Shown in pieces: positions 1 to 6,027 of a DNA stretch of 6,027 nt. Source of the DNA: Oscillospiraceae bacterium. Its GTDB lineage: Bacteria > Bacillota > Clostridia > Oscillospirales > Oscillospiraceae. The stretch is from NCBI GenBank assembly GCA_902766215.1, contig CACXCV010000156.1:1-6027 (forward strand). The letters are read 5' to 3'. Position numbers and translations under genes: made by a program. Within the stretch, counting starts at the first letter, position 1. Each line of letters starts with the position of its first letter. The notes below the pieces were generated by a model, which worked only from the letters and a program-made list of their open reading frames with translations, was not told the DNA's origin and did not search any database.

Positions 1-2187
1 ACGGCCGGCCTGTCCGGCGGGCAGAAGCAGCTGCTCAGTCTGGCCTCGGTGATGGTGATGCAGCCGGACGTGCTGATTCTGGACGAGCCGACCAGCCAGC
101 TGGACCCCATTGCCGCCGCAGATTTTCTGACGGCGGTGGGCCGCGTGAACCGCGAACTGGGTACCACGGTGATCCTGTCCGAGCAGCGGCTGGAAGATGC
201 GCTGCCGCTGGCGACCCTGACCGTGGTGATGGAGCGGGGGCGCCTGTGCTGTGCCGGCACGCCGGAGCAGGTGGGGGCGCAGCTGTGTCGCGCGGACAGC
301 GGAATGCTGTGCGCCATGCCGGCGGCTGTGCGCATCTGGGCGGCGGCGGACGGCATGGGGCGTTGCCCGGTGACGGTGCGCGACGGCCGTGCCTGGCTGG
401 AGGACTATGCCGTTCAACACCCGCTGCGGCCGCTGCCGGCGGAGCCGACGGCGGTTTGCGGCGCGGCGGTGCTGCGGGCGGAAGACCTGTGGTTTCGCTA
501 TGAAGACAACGCGCCGGACGTAGTGTGCGGCTTATCGCTGACGCTGCACCGGGGGGAGCTGACGGCACTGCTGGGCGGCAATGGCGCGGGGAAAACCACC
601 AGCCTGCGTTTGCTGGCCGGATTGGCCGATCCGCAGCGCGGCACGGTGCGGGCCGGGGGCAGGGTGGGGTTGCTGCCGCAGAATCCCCAGACGCTGTTTC
701 TCAAGTCTACGGTGGGCGACGACCTGCTGGAGGCGGTATCCGGCGCGGCGGACGGACCGGAGCGGGTGGCGCGTATGGTGCGGCTTTGCCGGCTGGAAGG
801 CCTGCTGGCGCGGCACCCCTATGACCTATCCGGCGGCGAGCAGCAGCGGGCCGCGCTGGCCAAATTGCTGCTGGCGGAGCCGGAAATCCTCCTGCTGGAC
901 GAACCGACCCGGGGCCTGGACGCCGGGTTCAAGCAGGCGCTGGCGGAAATTTTGCATGCGCTGCTGCGTCAGGGCGCGGCGGTGCTGATGGTCAGCCACG
1001 ATGTGGAATTTTGCGCCCGCTATGCCCAGCGCTGCGCACTGTTTTTCGACGGGAGCGTCGTCACCGAGGGGACGGTGCGGCAGTTCTTCTCCGGCAGCAG
1101 CTTTTATACCACGGCGGCCAACCGTATAGCCCGGGCGCTGCTGCCTGGGGCTGTCACGGCCGAGGACGTGATTGCCGCCTGCGGCGGTGCGCTGCCCGCG
1201 CCGGAACAGCCTGCCGCGGCGCCGGCTGCGGTTGATTCCGATCCTGCGGCAGAGCCTGCGCCGCTGCCCCGGTGGCGCAGGGTGCTGGCGGCGGTCTCCG
1301 GGCTGGCAGCACTGGCCCTCCTGCTTGCCGCGGCGCGGGGGACTGACCTGACGGCGCTGCCCACTGCCGGGCCGCTGGCGGCGATGACCCGGCGCGAGAT
1401 GTGGCTTTATGGCGGCCTGATCGCCGCGCTGCTGGTGCTGGCGGCGGCGCTGTTCCGGCGGGAGCCGCGGCCCGGACTGCCGCACCGGCGCCTGCCGCGG
1501 CGCACGGCGGCGGCCGGCGTCATCCTGCTGTTGGTGCCGCTGACGCTCTGGCTTTCTGTTGCCGTGCTGCCGCCGGGGAGCACCTATCCGGCGGCGCTGG
1601 CGGTGCTGGCCGAGTGTATGCTGCCGTTTTTTCTGGTCTTTGAGGGCCGCAGACCCCAGGCGCGGGAGCTGGCGCTCATTGCGGCGCTGTGCGCCATCGG
1701 TGTGGCGGGGCGGGCGGCGTTTTTCATGCTGCCGCAGTTCAAGCCGGTCATGGCGCTGACCATTCTGGTGGGCGTGGCCCTGGGCGGTGAGACGGGCTTT
1801 CTGGTGGGGGCTATGACCATGCTGGCCTCCAACGTTCTGCTGGGACAGGGGCCGTGGACGCCGTGGCAGATGTTTGCCATGGGGCTGACGGGCTTTCTGG
1901 CCGGCGTGCTGGGCCGCTGGGGCTGGCTGCGGAGCCGGGGTGCGCTGTGCATCTTTGGCGCACTGTGCGCGGTGGTGGTCTATGGCGGCATCATGAACCC
2001 GGCCGCTGCGCTGCTGTGGGCGGGCGAGTGGAATGGAGCGATTCTGCTGAGCTATTATCTGACCGGATTTCCGCTGGACTGCGTCCAGGCGGCGGCTACG
2101 GCCATCTTTCTTTGGCTTGCTGCCAACCCAATGCTGGAAAAGCTGGAGCGGATTCAAAACAAATATGGCTTGATCGAGCAGGAATAA
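1..2187 (+). CDS. Fused ECF transporter: tandem ATPase domains plus S-component-like membrane domain (5' end outside window)
   Basis: The reading frame is open from base 1, so the start and the first Walker A lie upstream; 728 residues are visible. ATPase domain 1 enters at its LSGGQ signature (10-24) and Walker B LILDEP (73-90). ATPase domain 2 is complete: Walker A GGNGAGKTT (574-600), Q-loop Gln (679), LSGGE (826-840), Walker B LLLDEP (889-906) and switch His (997-999). An Ala/Pro-rich linker follows (about 1174-1275). Ten predicted helices follow, the first at about 1282-1341. Arg-rich loops after helices 2 and 4 fit the positive-inside rule. The last six (about 1663-2140), with QFKPV and QGPWTPWQMF, resemble an ECF S component. 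In known ECF transporters the ATPases power uptake through an EcfT scaffold while the S component binds the vitamin or metal. No EcfT is seen here, so it is expected upstream. Substrate is unknown; a cobalamin-type ligand is only a guess. Domain 1 has Gln (184-186) where the switch His is expected. Confidence 0.9.
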   Translation, partial: TAGLSGGQKQLLSLASVMVMQPDVLILDEPTSQLDPIAAADFLTAVGRVNRELGTTVILSEQRLEDALPLATLTVVMERGRLCCAGTPEQVGAQLCRADSGMLCAMPAAVRIWAAADGMGRCPVTVRDGRAWLEDYAVQHPLRPLPAEPTAVCGAAVLRAEDLWFRYEDNAPDVVCGLSLTLHRGELTALLGGNGAGKTTSLRLLAGLADPQRGTVRAGGRVGLLPQNPQTLFLKSTVGDDLLEAVSGAADGPERVARMVRLCRLEGLLARHPYDLSGGEQQRAALAKLLLAEPEILLLDEPTRGLDAGFKQALAEILHALLRQGAAVLMVSHDVEFCARYAQRCALFFDGSVVTEGTVRQFFSGSSFYTTAANRIARALLPGAVTAEDVIAACGGALPAPEQPAAAPAAVDSDPAAEPAPLPRWRRVLAAVSGLAALALLLAAARGTDLTALPTAGPLAAMTRREMWLYGGLIAALLVLAAALFRREPRPGLPHRRLPRRTAAAGVILLLVPLTLWLSVAVLPPGSTYPAALAVLAECMLPFFLVFEGRRPQARELALIAALCAIGVAGRAAFFMLPQFKPVMALTILVGVALGGETGFLVGAMTMLASNVLLGQGPWTPWQMFAMGLTGFLAGVLGRWGWLRSRGALCIFGALCAVVVYGGIMNPAAALLWAGEWNGAILLSYYLTGFPLDCVQAAATAIFLWLAANPMLEKLERIQNKYGLIEQE

Positions 2188-2202
2188 CCGGCCATGCGCC
2201 GG
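2188..2202 (+). other. Small hairpin between the ECF gene and the GH95 gene
   Basis: CCGGC (2188-2192) pairs with GCCGG (2198-2202) around a five-base loop. It begins right after the ECF stop codon and ends just before the A-rich ribosome binding site of the GH95 gene. No T-tract follows, so it is not a standard terminator for the + strand. It could protect an upstream mRNA end or slightly modulate translation of the next gene, or it may be chance in GC-rich DNA. Confidence 0.3.
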
Positions 2203-2207
2203 AAAAA

Positions 2208-2212
2208 AGGAG
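2208..2212 (+). promoter_or_regulatory. Ribosome binding site of the GH95 gene
   Basis: AGGAG sits nine bases before the ATG at 2222, preceded by a run of A. This good Shine-Dalgarno match fixes the start and shows the GH95 gene is translated independently although it follows the ECF stop codon by only 34 bases. Confidence 0.85.
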
Positions 2213-2221
2213 TGCATTTTT

Positions 2222-4534
2222 ATGAGTAAATTATGGTATCGTGAGCCGGCGGCATTTTTCCGCTGGGAGGAGGCGCTGCCGCTGGGCAACGGCCGATTGG
2301 GCGCCATGATGTTCGGCATCCCCGGGCAGGAAAAGATTCAGGTTAACGAGGAATCGATGTGGTACGGCACCGCGCGCGACCGCATGAATCCGGACGCGCT
2401 GCGCCACCTGGAGCCGATTCGGCAGTGCATCTTCCATGGTGAGATTTCCAAGGCGCAAAAGCTGCTGGACATGGCGGTGGCGGGCTGCCCGGACAGCATG
2501 CAGCCTTATCAGACGCTGGGCGACATCCGGCTGGAGTTCGGCCGTTTTGTGCAGGTGGTGGACTATACACGCAGTCTGGATCTGGACCGCGCGGTCTGCA
2601 CCGTGGACTATACGCAGGACGGCGCGGCCTATCACCGCGAGGCATTTATTTCCCATCCGGATGACTGCCTGGTACTGCGTCTGACGGCGGACCGGCCGGG
2701 CAGCATCACCTTTGGCGCACGGCTGGAACGCGGACGCTATTTCGACGGCGTGGAAAAGCTGGGCCAGACGGGCATTGCGCTCTATGGCACCCTGGGGCAG
2801 GGCGGCACGTCGTTTGTTTCGTGCCTGCGCGCCTGCGCCGAGGGCGGCACGGTGCAGGTGGTCGGCCAGACGCTGTATGTTGAGGGCGCGGACGCGGTGA
2901 CGCTGCTCTTTGGCGCCGACACCTCCTATCAGCACCGGAACGAAGCGCAGCCCGGCGACTGGCACACCTTCCTCCGCGGGCAGGTGGAGCAGACGCTGGA
3001 CCGGGCGCAGGCCAGGGGCTATGACGCGCTGCTGGCGCGGCACACGGCGGATTATCAGGCGCTGTATGGCCGTGCGGCGCTGCATCTGGACGGCAGCGAG
3101 ACCTTTGACGCGCTGCCCACCAACCAGCGCCTGCAGCAGGCCAAGGAGGGGCAGGCCGACCTGGGTCTGAATCAGCTGCTGTTTGACTTTGGACGCTATT
3201 TGCTCATCTCCTGCAGCCGGCCCGGCGGATTGCCGGCCAATCTGCAGGGCATCTGGAATCAGGAATTCCAGCCGCCCTGGGAGTCAAAATATACCATCAA
3301 CATCAACGCCCAGATGAACTATTGGCCCGCAGAGAGCTGCAACCTGTCCGAGTGCCACCTGCCGCTGTTTTCCCTGCTGGAGCAGATGGTGGAAAGCGGC
3401 CGGCGGATGGCCCGGGGTATGTATGGTTGCCGGGGCATCGTGGCCCACCACAACACCGACATCCACGGCGACTGTGCCCCCCAGGACACCTGGCTGGGCA
3501 GCAGCTACTGGGTGATGGGTGCGGCCTGGCTGTGCACCCATGTCTGGACACACTATGAGTACACGCAGGATGCGGCCTTCCTGCGCCGGTTCTATCCCGT
3601 CCTGTGCGAAACGGCGCTGTTTTTCCTGGATTTTCTGGTGGAAAAGGATGGCTATCTGGTTACCTGCCCATCTCTGTCGCCGGAAAACGAATACCGCCTG
3701 CCCAATGGCGAGCAAGGCGCCGTGACCTATGGCGCCACGATGGACAACCAGATTCTGCGCGATCTGTTCAGCCAGTGCCTGGCGGCGGCGGAAATCCTTG
3801 ACCGCGGTGCGGAAGACCCGGCCCGCGCGGCGGAGCTGGCTGGGCGCGGCATCCCGTCTGAGACAGCGTTTCTGACCCAGGTGCAGCAGGCGCGCAGCCG
3901 CCTGATCCCCAACCGCATTGGCAGCGACGGGCGCATTATGGAGTGGGTGGAGGAATATGAGGAATGTGACCCCGGGCACCGGCACATCTCCCACTTGTAC
4001 GGTCTGCACCCCTCCGACCAGATTACCATGGACGGCACGCCGGAGCTGGCGGCCGCCGCCCGTAAAACGCTGGAGAGCCGCCTGTCCCACGGCGGCGGGC
4101 ACACGGGCTGGAGCCGCGCATGGATCATCAACCACTATGCCAAGCTCTGGGACGGGGAAAAGGCGCACGAGAACATCCAGCAGCTGCTGGCTGTCTCGAC
4201 CTATGCCAACCTATTTGACCGGCACCCGCCATTTCAGATTGACGGCAACTTCGGAGCGGCGGCGGCCATCGCCGAAATGATGGTACAAAGCTCGGACGAG
4301 CGAGTTGTGCTCCTGCCGGCGCTGCCGCAGGCCTGGCCGGGCGGAAGTGTGCGCGGGCTGCGGCTGCGCGGCGACGCGGAGATTGCCATCGAGTGGAAGA
4401 ACCATGCGCTGCTGCGCTGCACCGTCCGCGCCGGGCACCCCTGGACGCGCCGGATCGTCTATGCCGGCAGGGCGTGTACTGTGTCGCTCCAGCCAGGCGA
4501 ATCGATCAGCCTGAGCAGCGAGCAATTTACATAA
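2222..4534 (+). CDS. Glycoside hydrolase family 95 protein (alpha-L-fucosidase / alpha-L-galactosidase type), cytoplasmic
   Basis: This 770-residue protein has the usual GH95 length and domain order: N-terminal beta domain opening with ALPLGNGRLGAMMFG and VNEESMWYG (about 1-240), an (alpha/alpha)6 barrel (about 280-675) and a C-terminal beta domain. Family-typical motifs are GGLPANLQGIWN, ININAQMNYWPAE, SPEN, HRHISHLYGLHP and FQIDGNFGAA. By spacing against my recollection of the Bifidobacterium AfcA fucosidase (Asn421, Asn423, Glu566, Asp766), the active-site candidates are Asn360, Asn362, Glu488 (in SPEN) and Asp674. GH95 enzymes are inverting exo-hydrolases, mostly of alpha-1,2-fucosyl linkages, with some acting on L-galactose. 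The N-terminus (MSKLWYREP) has no signal peptide or membrane helix, so it should act in the cytoplasm on imported oligosaccharides. It lies 34 bases after the ECF gene, most likely in the same operon. No fucose catabolism gene is visible. Family assignment is firm; exact substrate is not. Confidence 0.95.
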   Translation: MSKLWYREPAAFFRWEEALPLGNGRLGAMMFGIPGQEKIQVNEESMWYGTARDRMNPDALRHLEPIRQCIFHGEISKAQKLLDMAVAGCPDSMQPYQTLGDIRLEFGRFVQVVDYTRSLDLDRAVCTVDYTQDGAAYHREAFISHPDDCLVLRLTADRPGSITFGARLERGRYFDGVEKLGQTGIALYGTLGQGGTSFVSCLRACAEGGTVQVVGQTLYVEGADAVTLLFGADTSYQHRNEAQPGDWHTFLRGQVEQTLDRAQARGYDALLARHTADYQALYGRAALHLDGSETFDALPTNQRLQQAKEGQADLGLNQLLFDFGRYLLISCSRPGGLPANLQGIWNQEFQPPWESKYTININAQMNYWPAESCNLSECHLPLFSLLEQMVESGRRMARGMYGCRGIVAHHNTDIHGDCAPQDTWLGSSYWVMGAAWLCTHVWTHYEYTQDAAFLRRFYPVLCETALFFLDFLVEKDGYLVTCPSLSPENEYRLPNGEQGAVTYGATMDNQILRDLFSQCLAAAEILDRGAEDPARAAELAGRGIPSETAFLTQVQQARSRLIPNRIGSDGRIMEWVEEYEECDPGHRHISHLYGLHPSDQITMDGTPELAAAARKTLESRLSHGGGHTGWSRAWIINHYAKLWDGEKAHENIQQLLAVSTYANLFDRHPPFQIDGNFGAAAAIAEMMVQSSDERVVLLPALPQAWPGGSVRGLRLRGDAEIAIEWKNHALLRCTVRAGHPWTRRIVYAGRACTVSLQPGESISLSSEQFT

Positions 4535-4542
4535 CATTTTAC

Positions 4543-4585
4543 CAAAAAACACACAGACCCCGACGCGAAAGCGTCGGGGTCTGTG
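4543..4585 (-). terminator. Intrinsic terminator of the minus-strand membrane protein gene, shared convergent hairpin
   Basis: Bases 4552-4566 (CACAGACCCCGACGC) pair perfectly with 4571-4585 over 15 bp, capped by a GAAA loop on the + strand (TTTC on the minus strand). The A-run at 4543-4548 becomes a T-tract after the stem on the minus strand, so it is a proper rho-independent terminator for the gene ending at 4619. Read on the + strand no T-tract follows, but the stem lies only 17 bases past the GH95 stop, so it may also stabilise or end that transcript. Confidence 0.88.
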
Positions 4586-4618
4586 CAATGACAGGCAGTC
4601 GGCCGGAAAGTGTGCCAG

Positions 4619-5479
4619 TCAGGGGTGAACTCGCCGCTTTTTCTGCCTGAAACCGGCAATCTGGGCGGTCAGCATGGCTGCTGCGGCGCTGCCCAGCGCC
4701 AGTGCGCCCAGCCAGAGCAGGCAGCTGGCCCAGGACTGCGAGAGCCAGTCCGCCAGCGGGCAGGTGACATAATATCCGGCCAGTACGGCGGCGCAGACAG
4801 AGCGCGGGGCGGGGGAGAAAGAAACAAAGTGCTCATATCGCAGCAGCGACCGCGTGGGGGACGCGCCGCCGATCAGCTCCATCAGCCGGCCCTCGTCCGG
4901 CAGTGCCGCGCGGGCGCGCAGGTAGGGCAGCCATTCGCTCCATGCCTCGCCGTCATCGTCCAACGTGGCCAGCAGCAGATCGCATTCGTCGTCGCGGCCG
5001 GTGCTTTGCAGCGACAGGCGGAGGGGCTGTCCGCAGGCCTGCGAGTCCGGATGCTTGGAGCGGGGGTCGGGATAGACCACGCTGCCATAGGGATAGCTGC
5101 CATCGGGCCGGGACGCCAGAGCGCGCAGCGCGCTGCGCTGCGCCCCGGTCAGGCCGGGCAGCAGGGCAAAATAGGGCGGGTTGCGGTTGCTGATGTCGCG
5201 CAGCAGCAAAAACTCCTGCGTCCGCGCCAAGACGCTGCCCTGTTCATCCAGCGCCAGCACCAGCGCCTCGGTGTGAAAGGTGACCGCCGTTCGCACGGCG
5301 GCGGTGGTCATGGTGCTGCACTCCTGATACGAGTCATGAAGATCCTGAGACAGCCGGGCAGTCTGCCGCTCGGCCAGCTCCCCGGCGCGCAAGGCGGCGT
5401 GCAGGCCCATGGCGGTCAGTCCGGCCGCCAGCAGCGCGGAGAACACGGTGAAAAAGACGCGGCTGCGGCGCGTTGGCAT
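4619..5479 (-). CDS. Unrecognised membrane protein with two helices and a large outside domain (sensor-like, no output domain)
   Basis: I do not recognise a family. The ATG at 5479 is chosen because AAGGAGGG lies about eight bases before it, and the longer frame opening at 5566 would run back over the promoter; this gives 286 residues. A short basic N-terminus (PTRRSR) precedes helix 1 (about 9-28). A domain of about 220 residues follows, then helix 2 (about 249-277) and a basic tail RQKKRRVHP. Both ends should be inside and the middle outside. The middle starts with a polar helical stretch (AGELAERQTARLSQDLHDSY). It then has LALDEQGSVLART, which recalls the strand-turn-strand of Cache/PAS-like sensor folds. 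This is the layout of a histidine-kinase or chemoreceptor input module, but no HAMP, kinase or signalling domain follows, and a terminator lies just beyond. It is a single-gene unit between two terminators. A sensor partner subunit or a truncated receptor are both possible. Confidence 0.8.
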   Translation of the reverse strand: MPTRRSRVFFTVFSALLAAGLTAMGLHAALRAGELAERQTARLSQDLHDSYQECSTMTTAAVRTAVTFHTEALVLALDEQGSVLARTQEFLLLRDISNRNPPYFALLPGLTGAQRSALRALASRPDGSYPYGSVVYPDPRSKHPDSQACGQPLRLSLQSTGRDDECDLLLATLDDDGEAWSEWLPYLRARAALPDEGRLMELIGGASPTRSLLRYEHFVSFSPAPRSVCAAVLAGYYVTCPLADWLSQSWASCLLWLGALALGSAAAAMLTAQIAGFRQKKRRVHP

Positions 5480-5486
5480 GACAGAT

Positions 5487-5494
5487 CCCTCCTT
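5487..5494 (-). promoter_or_regulatory. Ribosome binding site of the membrane protein gene
   Basis: AAGGAGGG on the minus strand lies about eight bases upstream of the ATG at 5479. This near-consensus Shine-Dalgarno sequence decides the start in favour of 5479 over the upstream in-frame ATG at 5566. Confidence 0.9.
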
Positions 5495-5526
5495 GGCTGT
5501 GCCGGGCGGGGAAACCGGCGGCTTGC

Positions 5527-5550
5527 CCTGTGGTTTCAGCCTACCACAGG
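5527..5550. repeat. Perfect inverted repeat over the -10 box, candidate operator
   Basis: CCTGTGGT (5527-5534) and ACCACAGG (5543-5550) form a perfect 8-bp inverted repeat with an eight-base spacer, 24 bp in all. The spacer and one arm contain the -10 hexamer (5538-5543), and the predicted transcription start falls inside the other arm. The transcript would therefore not carry both arms, which argues for a protein-binding DNA site rather than an RNA hairpin. A dimeric repressor bound here would block the promoter. I do not recognise the motif as that of a known regulator. Confidence 0.6.
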
Positions 5551-5566
5551 AAAATGGTTCTGTCAA
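5538..5566 (-). promoter_or_regulatory. Sigma-A-type promoter of the membrane protein gene
   Basis: On the minus strand a perfect -35 box TTGACA (5566-5561) is followed by a 17-base spacer and TAGGCT (5543-5538) as -10 box, which keeps the key T, A and final T of TATAAT. Transcription should start near 5531, giving a leader of about 50 bases before the ATG at 5479. It lies downstream of the peptidase terminator, so the gene has its own transcription unit. Confidence 0.78.
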
Positions 5567-5574
5567 CGGTGCAT

Positions 5575-5624
5575 AAATGCAAAGGAAACGCCCCCGCGGC
5601 GGCTGAACAGCTGCCGCGGGGGCG
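5575..5624 (-). terminator. Intrinsic terminator of the M28 peptidase gene
   Basis: CGCCCCCGCGGC (5589-5600) pairs perfectly with GCCGCGGGGGCG (5613-5624). The stem extends inward by a G-T wobble and three more pairs to a four-base loop, 16 bp in all. On the minus strand the stem is followed by the T-rich stretch TTTCCTTTGCATTT. It lies 35 bases beyond the peptidase stop codon and just upstream of the next promoter, separating the two minus-strand genes. Confidence 0.82.
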
Positions 5625-5659
5625 TATATGTACCGGGTTGCTGTTTGCTTGATATCCGG

Positions 5660-6027
5660 TTACTGTTTGCGCTTGCGGTTGAGGTAGACGTCCAGCTTTT
5701 CCTTGACGCTCTCGGGAATCTCGCGTCCTACGGGGAAAGCAGCGGCGTTGGCCATCCGGCCGGTAAAGCTGCTGATGAATGCAATGTCGCGCAGCATCTG
5801 CGGCATGCTCATCAGCGCCGTGGTGTCATAGCGGTTGTGGATGGTGCCGGTGCCGCGGGCCGTGGCGCGGGCAAAGGACAGCGCGGGCACGCCCTGGTCG
5901 GCAAAGGGGGTCGAGTCGCTGGAATAGACGTCCTGATAGGCCTTGAGCGGGAAGCCCTCTTCGCAGGCAAAGTAGTCCAACCAGGTGACCAGCTTGTCCT
6001 CGGTGCTGCAGCAGGCGATAAACGAGC
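5660..6027 (-). CDS. M28-family zinc metallopeptidase, C-terminal part (5' end outside window)
   Basis: The frame is open to the window edge and 121 residues are visible, ending in TAA at 5662-5660. A TTG at 5980 is internal; the frame continues upstream of it (SFIACCSTEDKLVTW). The family signature is the stretch SSDSTPFADQGVPALSF (Asp codon 5917-5915) followed by IHNRYDTTALMS. In M28 aminopeptidases the His of this second motif (codon 5839-5837) is the last zinc ligand and follows a 'SD-x-x-pF-x-x-x-G-(I/V)-P' segment, as here. A basic tail NRKRKQ closes the protein. The other metal ligands and any signal peptide lie outside the window, so location and substrate (amino- or carboxypeptidase) cannot be told. 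It probably releases amino acids from peptides. Its own terminator follows. Confidence 0.85.
   Translation of the reverse strand, partial: SFIACCSTEDKLVTWLDYFACEEGFPLKAYQDVYSSDSTPFADQGVPALSFARATARGTGTIHNRYDTTALMSMPQMLRDIAFISSFTGRMANAAAFPVGREIPESVKEKLDVYLNRKRKQ

Noticed and set aside
1333..1341. Ala-Arg-Gly in the ECF protein as an EcfT coupling motif
   Set aside because: It follows the first helix after a cytoplasmic domain, which places it outside the cell, whereas EcfT motifs must face the ATPases inside.
2130..2180. Possible internal promoter for the GH95 gene near the end of the ECF gene
   Set aside because: Only weak hexamer matches (TGGAAA and TATGGC) are present inside coding sequence, so there is not enough to call a promoter.
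826..2319. A 497-codon open frame on the minus strand opposite the ECF gene
   Set aside because: Its protein is rich in Arg, Gln, His and Pro with no recognisable domain. It is the antisense shadow of a GC-rich gene whose + strand frame carries clear ABC motifs and membrane helices.
2231..4168. Long minus-strand frames (2231-3085 and 3284-4168) opposite the GH95 gene
   Set aside because: Same low-complexity Arg/Ala/Gln composition and no supporting RBS. The + strand GH95 frame carries family motifs throughout.
5480..5566. Upstream in-frame ATG at 5566 as start of the membrane protein
   Set aside because: It overlaps the -35 box and lies upstream of the predicted transcription start. The ATG at 5479 has a near-perfect RBS and puts the helix at the N-terminus.
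5660..5980. TTG at 5980 as start of the peptidase
   Set aside because: The frame continues open to the window edge, and the M28 family is far longer with zinc ligands upstream, so this is an internal Leu codon.

Overview
The window is GC-rich (by eye well above 60 %), tightly packed bacterial DNA. It has Clostridia-style signals: strong AGGAGG-type ribosome binding sites, a sigma-A-like promoter and GC-rich hairpin terminators. A fused ECF-type vitamin/micronutrient transporter next to a GH95 fucosidase suggests a gut-type, GC-rich Firmicute such as an Oscillospiraceae/Ruminococcaceae relative. This taxonomic guess is inference; no marker gene is present.

Layout. (1) Positions 1-2187, + strand: the 3' part of a large fused ECF transporter polypeptide. 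It holds the end of ATPase domain 1, a complete ATPase domain 2, a Pro/Ala-rich linker, four extra membrane helices, and a six-helix region resembling an ECF substrate-binding (S) component. (2) Positions 2222-4534, + strand: a complete 770-residue GH95 glycoside hydrolase (alpha-L-fucosidase/alpha-L-galactosidase family) without a signal peptide, 34 bases downstream and almost certainly co-transcribed. (3) Positions 4535-4618: a short convergent gap with a perfect 15-bp GAAA-capped hairpin whose T-tract serves the minus strand. (4) Positions 4619-5479, minus strand: an unrecognised 286-residue membrane protein with two membrane helices flanking an outside domain of about 220 residues. It looks like a sensor without an output domain. 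Its promoter (TTGACA-17-TAGGCT) is overlapped by a perfect inverted repeat that looks like an operator. (5) Positions 5589-5624: terminator of the next minus-strand gene. (6) Positions 5660-6027, minus strand: the C-terminal part of an M28-family zinc peptidase that runs out of the window.

How they may work together. The + strand unit pairs high-affinity uptake of a small molecule with a cytoplasmic hydrolase that trims fucosyl (or L-galactosyl) sugars. Whether the two are functionally linked or merely co-expressed is open. The minus-strand genes are separate transcription units. No mobile element, CRISPR array, tRNA, rRNA or riboswitch was seen. The most useful leads are the missing switch histidine in ATPase domain 1, the palindrome over the -10 box of the orphan sensor-like gene, and the ECF/GH95 pairing.
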